DNA of 5,169 nt from Rhodocyclales bacterium (GTDB lineage Bacteria > Pseudomonadota > Gammaproteobacteria > Burkholderiales > Rhodocyclaceae): positions 1 through 5,169 of the forward strand of contig JAIOPW010000393.1 in the NCBI GenBank assembly GCA_021413665.1. The letters are read 5' to 3'. The notes below the pieces were generated by a model, which worked only from the letters and a program-made list of their open reading frames with translations, was not told where the DNA came from and ran no database searches. This document shows, in pieces, positions 1 through 5,169 of this stretch; position 1 is the first letter of the stretch, and every line of letters begins with the position of its first letter. Position numbers and translations under genes: made by a program.

Positions 1-1212
1 ATAAACGCGCTGCTGCGTGATCATGCTCACCAGTTCCGCCGTCAGGTCGATGTTGGAATCTTCCAGTGCCGCGGATTGAAAGACACCGAACTGACCGGAT
101 GACCCCGGCGTACCCAGGATCGCCGTACCGCTGTCGGGCGATTGCGCCCAGACGTTGTTGCCCAGCGGTTGCAGGCCCTGCGGATTGCGGAAGGTCGCCA
201 GCACGGCCTGGCCCACCACCTGCGACTGGCCGTTGGTGTAGTTGCCCAGCACCGTGCCGTCGCTGCCGATGTTGAAGCCCGCCAGCGTTCCCGCGGCGTA
301 GCCATCCTGCAGGATGGTATTGACCGCAAACGACGAGCCGAACTGGGTGCTGCCGGAAAAGTTCAGGTTGAAGGCCATGGCGTTCACGCCCGCGGGGTAG
401 CCCAACTGGGCTGGCGTCATGGTCTCGGCGATCGGCCCCGAAGTAAGCTGGCCGGAGGTGTTGAAGGTCATCGCGCCCGCCAGGCCGAGATTGGTAAAGG
501 TCGGCGCCGCGCCCGCGGGATTGGTCACCGTGGCATACACGTCCCACGCGTTGACCCCGGTCTTGACGAAATACGTCGAGTAGGTGTGCGGATTGCCCAG
601 GCTGTCGTAGGTGGTGACCGCCGTCGACTGGTTGTAGGACGTCGGGTCGGCGTAGTTGAATGGTGCGGTGACCGGATTCGCCACCCGCGAATCGAGATTG
701 ATGTTGGCCTGCACGCCGGTGGCGCCGGTGCTGGTACCCGTCGCTTGCGGCGAACCGGTCAGGCTCTGGCTGGGGTCGAACAGGCGCAGCGCCGTGTTCG
801 GAGCGCCCGGGGAGACAACGCCATTCACCGCCATGATGCCCTTGAGCTGCAGGCCCTGGGCATTGACGATGAAACCGTCCTTGTCCAGTTGGAACTGGCC
901 GTTGCGGCTGAACAGCGTGCCGCCCAGACCGTCATCCACCTGGAAGAAGCCACCGCCGTTGATGGCAATGTCCAGTGGATTGTTGGTGACCGAAATATTG
1001 CCCTGGGTGAATTGCTGGACGATGGTCGACACCCTGGCGCCAAGACCGATCGGTGCCGCGCCGGCGCCGTTCAGCGATGCCGCGAAAACGTCGGCGAACT
1101 GCGTCGAACCGGCCTTGAAACCGACCGTGCCGGCATTGGCGATGTTGTTGCCGATGGTGTCCAGCGACTTGGAAGACGCATTCAGTCCGCTCAATCCTTG
1201 TTGAAAACCCAT
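1..1212 (-). CDS. flgE: Flagellar hook protein FlgE (3' end cut by window edge)
   Basis: FlgE is the subunit that polymerises into the flagellar hook, the universal joint outside the outer membrane; it is exported by the flagellar type III apparatus. Seen: 404 codons run from ATG at 1212 to base 1 with no stop. The protein opens MGFQQGLSGLN and continues with LDTIGNNIANAGTVGFK at residues 17-33, the rod/hook N-terminal signature. NPLDIAINGGGFFQV at 78-92 is the usual hook motif after the D0/D1 start. The middle (about 130-300) is the variable hook domain. LEDSNIDLTAELVSMI at about 384-399 is the C-terminal D0 helix, which ends here at QQRVY. The Salmonella homologue has about 21 more residues after the equivalent point, so the full length should be about 425. 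Residues F3-L7 fit the FxxxPhi gate-recognition pattern described for early flagellar export substrates. The start lies 13 bases after the flgD stop and has a good Shine-Dalgarno. It is cut only by the window, not broken. Confidence 0.97.
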   Translation of the reverse strand, partial: MGFQQGLSGLNASSKSLDTIGNNIANAGTVGFKAGSTQFADVFAASLNGAGAAPIGLGARVSTIVQQFTQGNISVTNNPLDIAINGGGFFQVDDGLGGTLFSRNGQFQLDKDGFIVNAQGLQLKGIMAVNGVVSPGAPNTALRLFDPSQSLTGSPQATGTSTGATGVQANINLDSRVANPVTAPFNYADPTSYNQSTAVTTYDSLGNPHTYSTYFVKTGVNAWDVYATVTNPAGAAPTFTNLGLAGAMTFNTSGQLTSGPIAETMTPAQLGYPAGVNAMAFNLNFSGSTQFGSSFAVNTILQDGYAAGTLAGFNIGSDGTVLGNYTNGQSQVVGQAVLATFRNPQGLQPLGNNVWAQSPDSGTAILGTPGSSGQFGVFQSAALEDSNIDLTAELVSMITQQRVY

Positions 1213-1217
1213 GGTGT

Positions 1218-1223
1218 TCTCCC
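1218..1223 (-). promoter_or_regulatory. Ribosome-binding site of flgE
   Basis: The coding strand reads GGGAGA, then five bases (ACACC), then the ATG of flgE. The site lies in the 13-base flgD-flgE gap, almost touching the flgD stop codon, so terminating ribosomes could pass directly to flgE. It supports the ATG at 1212 as the start. Confidence 0.75.
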
Positions 1224-1225
1224 GC

Positions 1226-1903
1226 TCAGAAAATTTGTTTGATGTCGTTCAGCATGACCAGGCCGAGGGCCCCCAGATTCAAGGTCACACCCTGGCTGCT
1301 GCGATTGATGTTCTGCACACCGGCCAACTGCAGCGTTGTCGCGGTCACCTTGTCCGCGCCTCGCGTGGCGGTCACCGATACGCTGTAGGCGCCATTCACC
1401 GCCTGCACCCCGGCATCGTTCTTTCCGTCCCAGGTGAAGTTGTGGATGCCGGCGTCGAGCTTGCCCAGGTTCACCGTATTGATCACGATTCCGTTGGCAT
1501 CCTTGATGGTGATCGTCACATGGTCCGCGTTGGCGCCGAGATCGACACCTCCCACCGCTCCGGCATCGGTGAGCTGCATGCCGCCGCCGGCGACCATCAC
1601 CTGATGCCCGACCAGCGCCGCCGCCTGCATGGTTTCCGAATCCACGGTCGAGGACAGCAGCTTTTGCAGCGTGGCATTGAGCTTCTCGATGCCGTCGACC
1701 GTGCTGATCTGCGCCAGTTGCGAGGTCATCTGCGCGTTGTCCATCGGATTCAGCGGATCCTGGTTCTTCAACTGCGTGGTCAGCAGCTTGAGAAAGCGGT
1801 CCTGGGCATCGGCCGTCGCGCTGGTGGCCTTCTTTTTTGTCCCATTGACCGAGTCCAGCAATGCCTGCGTTGCCGCGCTTCCGGTACTTGCCGTCGTTGC
1901 CAT
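1226..1903 (-). CDS. flgD: Flagellar hook cap / hook assembly scaffold FlgD
   Basis: FlgD forms the temporary cap at the tip of the growing rod and hook, where it promotes FlgE polymerisation; it is later displaced by the hook-filament junction proteins. The 225 residues match the family (E. coli about 231). The diagnostic N-terminal block is FLKLLTTQLKNQDPLNPMDN at residues 37-56, followed by a glutamine-rich helix ending near DGIEKLN (about 70-76). F37-L41 fits the FxxxPhi gate-recognition motif reported for FlgD export. Residues from about 93 to 225 form the beta-rich tudor/Ig-like part, with LDAGIHNFTWDGKNDAG and NGAYSVSV typical of the FlgD Ig domain. The ATG at 1903 has AGGAG seven bases upstream. 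The gene lies 20 bases after flgC and 13 before flgE. Codons 22-24 contain an A6G run, described under findings. The identification is firm. Confidence 0.97.
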   Translation of the reverse strand: MATTASTGSAATQALLDSVNGTKKKATSATADAQDRFLKLLTTQLKNQDPLNPMDNAQMTSQLAQISTVDGIEKLNATLQKLLSSTVDSETMQAAALVGHQVMVAGGGMQLTDAGAVGGVDLGANADHVTITIKDANGIVINTVNLGKLDAGIHNFTWDGKNDAGVQAVNGAYSVSVTATRGADKVTATTLQLAGVQNINRSSQGVTLNLGALGLVMLNDIKQIF

Positions 1904-1910
1904 TCTGTTT

Positions 1911-1915
1911 CTCCT
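1911..1915 (-). promoter_or_regulatory. Ribosome-binding site of flgD
   Basis: The coding strand has AGGAG followed by seven bases (AAACAGA) and ATG. It is the most canonical Shine-Dalgarno in the window and sits in the 20-base flgC-flgD gap. It fixes the flgD start at 1903. Confidence 0.8.
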
Positions 1916-1923
1916 GAAAAGGC

Positions 1924-2325
1924 TTACTGCCCGATCGCCAGCGTCTTTTGCATCAGCGACTTGGCGGTGTTCATTACCTCGGCGTTGTTCTGGTAGGAAC
2001 GCGAGGCGGAAATCATGTTGACCATTTCGTCGACCACATTCACGTTCGGCATGGAGACGTAGCCCTGCTCGTTGGCCGCCGGATTCCTCGGGTCGTAGGT
2101 CATGCGCAGGGGCGCGCTGCTGTCGACCACCTGGGTCACGCGCACCCCGATGCCCCCCCCTTCGACCGCCGTCGCCTTGAACACGACCTGCTTGGCGCGG
2201 TAGGGCTGGCCATCGGCGCCGACCACGCTGTCCGCGTTGGCGAGGTTGCTGGCCACCGCGTTGAGACGCGCCGACTGCGCAGTGAGCGCCGACCCGGCGA
2301 TCGAGAAAATGTTGAACAGGCTCAC
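1924..2325 (-). CDS. flgC: Flagellar proximal rod protein FlgC (GTG start)
   Basis: FlgC is a structural subunit of the proximal rod, the periplasmic drive shaft, assembled after FlgB and exported by the flagellar type III apparatus. Its 133 residues match the family length (E. coli 134). The N-terminal helix with ALTAQSARLNAVASNLANADS (about 13-33) and the C-terminal helix with NVNVVDEMVNMISASRSYQNN (about 94-114) are the paired D0 segments of rod proteins; YDPRNPAANEQGYV (77-90) is the usual FlgC block. The start is GTG at 2325: the frame upstream contains only four codons before a stop, which is the flgB stop itself, so no other start is possible. An ATG overlapping the GTG by one base is out of frame and meets TGA at once. 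Codons 56-58 (Gly-Gly-Gly) contain a run of eight G. The gene ends with TAA 20 bases before flgD. Confidence 0.97.
   Translation of the reverse strand: MSLFNIFSIAGSALTAQSARLNAVASNLANADSVVGADGQPYRAKQVVFKATAVEGGGIGVRVTQVVDSSAPLRMTYDPRNPAANEQGYVSMPNVNVVDEMVNMISASRSYQNNAEVMNTAKSLMQKTLAIGQ
2153..2160 (-). repeat. Eight-base G homopolymer inside flgC
   Basis: The coding strand reads GAA GGG GGG GGC ATC (Glu-Gly-Gly-Gly-Ile, residues 55-59), giving eight G in a row. A slip of one base would frameshift FlgC at about residue 57 and remove its C-terminal D0 helix. It is the longest single-base run I noticed in the window. Confidence 0.9.
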
Positions 2326-2330
2326 ATTCG

Positions 2331-2335
2331 TCTCC
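2331..2335 (-). promoter_or_regulatory. Ribosome-binding site that decides the flgC GTG start
   Basis: The coding strand reads GGAGA, then CGAAT, then the GTG of flgC. The spacing of five bases favours GTG over the overlapping out-of-frame ATG, which is only three bases away. The site is inside the 12-base flgB-flgC gap, directly after the flgB stop, so translation of the two genes is probably coupled. Confidence 0.7.
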
Positions 2336-2337
2336 GC

Positions 2338-2748
2338 TTAGGCGCCGCTCTGCATCGCGGTCTGAAGGGTAGTCAAATCGCTGCGGATGAAGGTCAGCAT
2401 GGCCTCCATATGCACGGCATTCTCGGCAAACGCGGCACGCTCGACATCCATGTTCACCGTGTTTCCATCCACGTTCGGCTGAAACTCGGTGCGGTACTTG
2501 ACGTTGGCAGCGGCCACCGGGGCGGTATCGCCCTTCATATGGCGCGGCGAGGTCGTCGTGAGGCCCTGTGCGCCCGGGGCACGACCCGCCATCGCGTTCT
2601 CCAGGGCCCCCTTGAAATCCACGTCCCTGGCCTTGTAATGCGGGGTGTCCGCATTGGCGATGTTGGAAGCGAGCAGTTCCTGACGATAGGCCCGGGCATT
2701 GAGGGCTGTGCGTTTGACTTGCAGCAGGGCGTCGATTCGGTCTGTCAC
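2338..2748 (-). CDS. flgB: Flagellar proximal rod protein FlgB (GTG start)
   Basis: FlgB is the rod subunit closest to the MS ring/export gate and one of the first rod components to be assembled. Its 136 residues match the family (E. coli 138). The N-terminal helix LNARAYRQELLASNIANADTP (residues 16-36) with YKARDVDF (38-45) is the FlgB signature. The central loop holds the usual SPRH (67-70), and DGNTVNMDVERAAFAEN (94-110) followed by a helix ending LQTAMQ is the C-terminal rod segment. The start is GTG at 2748. Reading upstream in frame, a TAG appears after 12 codons with no ATG between, and the resulting N-terminus (MTDRIDALLQ) aligns well with known FlgB, so GTG is the best choice. No purine-rich Shine-Dalgarno precedes it (CCTCGCCCGCCACC), unlike its three downstream neighbours. 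It is the first gene after the sigma-54 promoter and so probably the first of the transcript. Confidence 0.96.
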   Translation of the reverse strand: MTDRIDALLQVKRTALNARAYRQELLASNIANADTPHYKARDVDFKGALENAMAGRAPGAQGLTTTSPRHMKGDTAPVAAANVKYRTEFQPNVDGNTVNMDVERAAFAENAVHMEAMLTFIRSDLTTLQTAMQSGA

Positions 2749-2787
2749 GGTGGCGGGCGAGGATCGCGAGTATTGGTACGGCGACTA

Positions 2788-2804
2788 ATGCATCATCCGT
2801 GCCA
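2788..2804 (-). promoter_or_regulatory. Sigma-54 (RpoN) -24/-12 promoter for flgB operon
   Basis: The coding strand reads TGGCACGGATGATGCAT. Against the sigma-54 consensus TGGCACG-N4-TTGCA it matches all seven bases of the -24 element and TGCA of the -12 element, with one mismatch (A for the first T). The GG and GC pairs have the required spacing. Transcription would start near 2778, leaving a leader of about 30 bases before the flgB GTG. The site lies in non-coding DNA facing flgB. By analogy with Pseudomonas and Vibrio, an FleQ/FlrC-type enhancer-binding protein would activate it; no activator site was recognised here. Confidence 0.82.
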
Positions 2805-2856
2805 TACCCTGTTTTTCGCGGCGATCCGGGCCGAAAGTGGCGCAGCGCGCGGAGGC

Positions 2857-2896
2857 GGCGGCAAACCCGGCATGGCAGTCGGCAAAACTTGCCGCC
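2857..2896. repeat. Nested inverted repeats in the RTX-flgB intergenic region
   Basis: Two overlapping hairpins share a right arm. The inner one is CGGCAA (2880-2885), loop AAC, TTGCCG (2889-2894). The outer one pairs GGCGGCAA (2857-2864) with TTGCCGCC (2889-2896) over a 24-base spacer. The two cannot form together. Neither is followed by a T tract on either strand, so this is not a standard intrinsic terminator, although it lies 44 to 84 bases after the RTX stop codon, where one would be expected. It may stabilise the 3' end of the RTX message or be chance in GC-rich DNA. The rest of the 192-base intergenic region (2749-2940) shows only the sigma-54 promoter. Confidence 0.4.
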
Positions 2897-2940
2897 CCCG
2901 CCCCGGTGGCGTCGTGCAAGCGTGTGCCGGCGTCAGCCCG

Positions 2941-5169
2941 CTACTGCCAGTTGGCGGCGATCACCGGGGCCAGGGTGTCCTGGTAGGTCGGCGACAAGAC
3001 GGTCTGGCCCGCCGCCGGCGGGGCGAAGGCCGCCATGGCCTGCACCAGGTTCTCCACCCGACTATCCAGCAACAGCTTGCCATCCGCGGTTTGGAACTGC
3101 TCGACGTGGTAGCCGGACCCGAGATACCAGTTCTCCAGCGTCAGCTTGTCCGTGGTGCCGATGATGCCGGCTTCCAGGTGGTTGCCGACATGCCGCAGCC
3201 AGATCTGGTCGGCGGCGATCCCGGCGAGGAACCGCGCCGCGTCGGAATTGCCGGCGGTCGAGTCGTTCTCGCGGATCGTGTCCCGGCCATAGCCGGCGCC
3301 GAAGACGTAGGTGTCGTTGCCTGTGCCGCCGACCAGAACGTCGGTCCCCGCCTTGCCGTCCAGCGTGTCGTTGCCGGCATCTCCCGTCAGCGTATTGTTG
3401 CCCGAGGTGCCGGTGATGACGTTGTCGAGGGCGTTGCCGGTGCCGCTGATGCTTGCGGTACCGGTCAGGGTCAGGTTTTCCACTTCAGCTGCCAGTGTAT
3501 GGCTGAGCGAGGCCTGGACGCGATCCACGCCATCGCCGGCCGCCTCGACAACCACGTCGCCGGCGTTGTCGACGACATACACATCGTCTCCTGCGCCGCC
3601 AATCAATGTATCGGCGCCGGCCTTGCCGTCGAGCCGATCGTTGCCGAGCCCACCCGACAGGGTGTTGATGGCGGAGTTTCCGGTCAGCAGGTTGTCCATG
3701 GCATTGCCGGTGGCATTGATCGCGGCGCCGCCGGTCAGGGTCAGGTTCTCGACGTTGTCGGCGAGTGCGTAGCTGGCCGAGGCATTGACGAGATCGACAC
3801 CTTCGTCCGCCCGTTCGACGACCGCATCCGCCACGTTGTCGACCGTGTAGCTGTCGTTGCCGAGCCCGCCGAGCAGGGTATCGGCACCGGCAGCGCCGTT
3901 CAGCGTGTCGTTGCCGGCACCACCGGAGAGCACGTTGGGGGCGGCATTGCCGGTGAGCAGGTTATTCAGTTCATTGCCCGTGCCGTCGATGGCGAGAGTG
4001 CCGGTCAGTGTCAGGCGTTCGACATTGCTTGCCAACACGTAGGCGACCGAGGCATTCACCAGGTCCATGCCCTCTCCCGACAGTTCGACCACCGCGTCGG
4101 CACTATTGTCCACCGTGTAGATATCGTCGCCGAGCCCCCCGATCAAGGTATCGGCGCCCGCGGCGCCATTCAGTCTGTCATTGCCGGCGCCTCCCGCGAG
4201 CACGTTGGCCAGTGCATTGCCGGTCAGGACATTGTTGAATTCATTGCCGGTGCCGCTGGTCGCCGCGCCGCCGAGCAGGGTGAGGTTTTCCAGGTTCGCG
4301 CCGAGCGTGTAGGTGATGGTGCTTTGCACCGTGTCTGTCCCCTCCCCGGTCGCTTCCACCACCACATCGCCAAGGCTGTCGACGACATAGGTGTCGTTGC
4401 CGAGGCCGCCGACCATGATGTCGCCGCCCCAGCCGCCGTCCAGCGTGTCGTTGCCGGCACCGCCGTTCAGGCTGTCGTTGCCGCCCGAGGTCCACAGCAC
4501 GTCATCACCAGTGCCGCCGTCCACGGCCACATCACCGTAACCCCAGCGGCTGCTGGTCAGGTCGACGACATCGTTGCCGTCGCCGGCGTCAATGCGCTCG
4601 ATGGCACTGAAGCGCGGCTGCAGGCCGTTCGGGCTCGGGCTGTAGGCATCGTCGAGGACGATGACGTCGTTGCCGACGGTGCCGAGCAGCAGATCACTTC
4701 CGGCGCCGCCGTCCATGGCGTCGAAGCTCTTTGCCCGTCCGGTGATCGAGACGGTCTTGCCACTGCCGGCATGGCCGGGACTGCCGTCGTTGCGGCAAAC
4801 AAAACCCGATACCCATACGCCATCGGCCGAGAGCTGGAAGCTGTCGTTGCCGGCACCGCCGGAAAGCCAATCGGCGCCGAGGCCGCCCGACAGGGTATCG
4901 TCGCCGGCGGCGCCGATCAGGCTGTCGTTGCCGTCGGTACCGGTCAGGGTCTGGTTGGGATTGCCGAAGGCGACGACCGCCGACGTTGCTTCGCTGGCAA
5001 CCGATTCGGCGGCGCCGTGGCCGTCGGTGTAGCTGGCGGTAACTCGCACCTGCTGGCCGACTTGTGACTCGGTCAGCGTGAAGCTGCCGGTGATGGCGCC
5101 GCTGATGGCGTTCCAGGCGATCCCATCGGGGGATGACTGCCATTGGTAACCGATGCTGCCCAAACCATC
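2941..5169 (-). CDS. RTX calcium-binding protein, type I secreted (C-terminal 742 residues; 5' end cut)
   Basis: This is a large extracellular repeat protein with no visible enzyme domain in the window. The frame is open to the right edge; the TTG at 5163 is just a leucine codon in mid-protein, not a start. Numbering from that codon: residues 1-65 are an Ig-like module (YQWQSSPDGIAW, then VRVTASYTDGHG); 72-109 hold RTX nonapeptides such as GTDGNDSLIG and GGAGNDSF; 110-212 are a non-RTX insert with VIVLDDAYSPSPNG and VVDLTSSRWGYGD, known to me from other RTX proteins; 213-251 are further nonapeptides; 252-611 are four 90-residue repeats; 612-740 are a haemolysin-related C-terminal domain (DKLTLENWYL, ADGKLLLDS) ending LVQAMAAFAPPAAGQ...PVIAANWQ. 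RTX repeats bind calcium and fold after TolC/ABC-dependent export through the C-terminal signal. It contains one cysteine, unusual for the class. Adhesin, S-layer-like protein or exoenzyme are all possible; the missing N-terminus would decide. The stop is TAG, 192 bases before flgB. Confidence 0.93.
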   Translation of the reverse strand, partial: DGLGSIGYQWQSSPDGIAWNAISGAITGSFTLTESQVGQQVRVTASYTDGHGAAESVASEATSAVVAFGNPNQTLTGTDGNDSLIGAAGDDTLSGGLGADWLSGGAGNDSFQLSADGVWVSGFVCRNDGSPGHAGSGKTVSITGRAKSFDAMDGGAGSDLLLGTVGNDVIVLDDAYSPSPNGLQPRFSAIERIDAGDGNDVVDLTSSRWGYGDVAVDGGTGDDVLWTSGGNDSLNGGAGNDTLDGGWGGDIMVGGLGNDTYVVDSLGDVVVEATGEGTDTVQSTITYTLGANLENLTLLGGAATSGTGNEFNNVLTGNALANVLAGGAGNDRLNGAAGADTLIGGLGDDIYTVDNSADAVVELSGEGMDLVNASVAYVLASNVERLTLTGTLAIDGTGNELNNLLTGNAAPNVLSGGAGNDTLNGAAGADTLLGGLGNDSYTVDNVADAVVERADEGVDLVNASASYALADNVENLTLTGGAAINATGNAMDNLLTGNSAINTLSGGLGNDRLDGKAGADTLIGGAGDDVYVVDNAGDVVVEAAGDGVDRVQASLSHTLAAEVENLTLTGTASISGTGNALDNVITGTSGNNTLTGDAGNDTLDGKAGTDVLVGGTGNDTYVFGAGYGRDTIRENDSTAGNSDAARFLAGIAADQIWLRHVGNHLEAGIIGTTDKLTLENWYLGSGYHVEQFQTADGKLLLDSRVENLVQAMAAFAPPAAGQTVLSPTYQDTLAPVIAANWQ
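3331..4410 (-). repeat. Four tandem 270-bp (90-residue) RTX repeat units
   Basis: Units occupy 4141-4410 (A), 3871-4140 (B), 3601-3870 (C) and 3331-3600 (D), each exactly 90 codons with no indel. Each unit starts GG(L/A)G(N/D)D.Y.VD, passes through a spacer of about 55 residues containing VVE, E.LTL.G and TGN...N..TG, and ends with a nonapeptide block such as L.G(G/D).GND.L(N/D)G.AG.D.L. Hand-counted protein identity is about 70% for B-C, 63% for A-B, 62% for C-D and 58% for A-D. A half unit precedes A, and the opening nonapeptide of another follows D. In family terms each unit would add beta-roll turns plus a beta-rich spacer. Confidence 0.93.

Noticed and set aside
1..1212. flgE as a truncated pseudogene because no stop is seen
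   Set aside because: All 404 codons are open and the conserved C-terminal helix is in progress at base 1; the missing tail is simply outside the window.
142..1996. Long plus-strand open frames opposite flgE and flgD (142-1242 and 1211-1996)
   Set aside because: These are codon-register shadows of flgE and flgD, rich in Arg/His/Gly/Ala with no domain pattern; the minus-strand genes are unambiguous.
2892..2904. G-rich tract (GGGGCGGGGGCGG on the minus strand) as a G-quadruplex
   Set aside because: Only three uneven runs separated by single C bases; a stable four-run quadruplex is not clearly possible, and such tracts are expected in GC-rich spacer DNA.
2799..3164. Plus-strand 121-codon frame spanning the intergenic region and the RTX 3' end
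   Set aside because: Arg/Pro-rich composition typical of an out-of-frame read of GC-rich DNA. It overlaps the sigma-54 site and the secretion domain and has no recognisable motif.
3331..4410. The regular 270-bp repeats as a CRISPR array or mobile element
   Set aside because: The repeats are in-frame coding units with diverged sequence, no spacers, no terminal inverted repeats and no transposase.
1948..5067. A 1039-codon open frame on the plus strand, apparently repetitive
   Set aside because: Its codons are exact reverse complements of the flgC, flgB and RTX codons (same register). A plus-strand stop would need TTA, CTA or TCA on the coding strand, which these GC-rich genes avoid. Its repeats mirror the RTX repeats, and it has no recognisable family.
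5161..5163. TTG as the start of the RTX gene
   Set aside because: The frame stays open upstream to the edge (Asp-Gly before it), and the residues there are the middle of an Ig-like module (DGLGSIGYQW), so the true start lies beyond the window.

Overview
The window is a flagellar rod/hook operon segment with a large type I-secreted RTX protein gene next to it. All five genes lie on the minus strand, so transcription runs from high to low coordinates: RTX gene (cut at its 5' end by the right edge), then flgB, flgC, flgD and flgE (cut at its 3' end by the left edge). The base composition is GC-rich. The FlgE N-terminus, the RpoN-type promoter and the RTX C-terminus together suggest a polarly flagellated Gram-negative proteobacterium, most likely a betaproteobacterium (Rhodocyclales-like). 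That placement is an inference from remembered family sequences, not from a search.

Layout: 1-1212 flgE (404 codons without a stop, about 20 C-terminal residues missing); 1226-1903 flgD; 1924-2325 flgC (GTG start); 2338-2748 flgB (GTG start); 2749-2940 a 192-bp intergenic region; 2941-5169 the C-terminal part of an RTX protein. The flg genes are packed with gaps of 12 to 20 bases, and the ribosome-binding sites of flgC, flgD and flgE lie in those gaps, as expected for one transcript. The intergenic region carries a near-consensus sigma-54 (-24/-12) promoter about 30 bases upstream of flgB. It shows no convincing intrinsic terminator for the RTX gene.

How the parts work together: FlgB and FlgC build the proximal rod, FlgD is the cap that guides hook assembly, and FlgE is the hook subunit. 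All are exported by the flagellar type III apparatus. The RTX protein should leave the cell by a different route (type I secretion, C-terminal signal) and fold outside on binding calcium. Its visible part runs from an Ig-like module through RTX nonapeptides, a conserved non-RTX insert and four exactly phased 90-residue repeats to a C-terminal secretion domain. In the order in which I know flgB to be arranged in many proteobacteria, flgA lies upstream of it, often divergently. Here a co-directional RTX gene occupies that place, which is the main contextual oddity.

The long open frames on the plus strand, including one of about 3.1 kb over the RTX, flgB and flgC genes, are codon-register shadows of the minus-strand genes and are not annotated.
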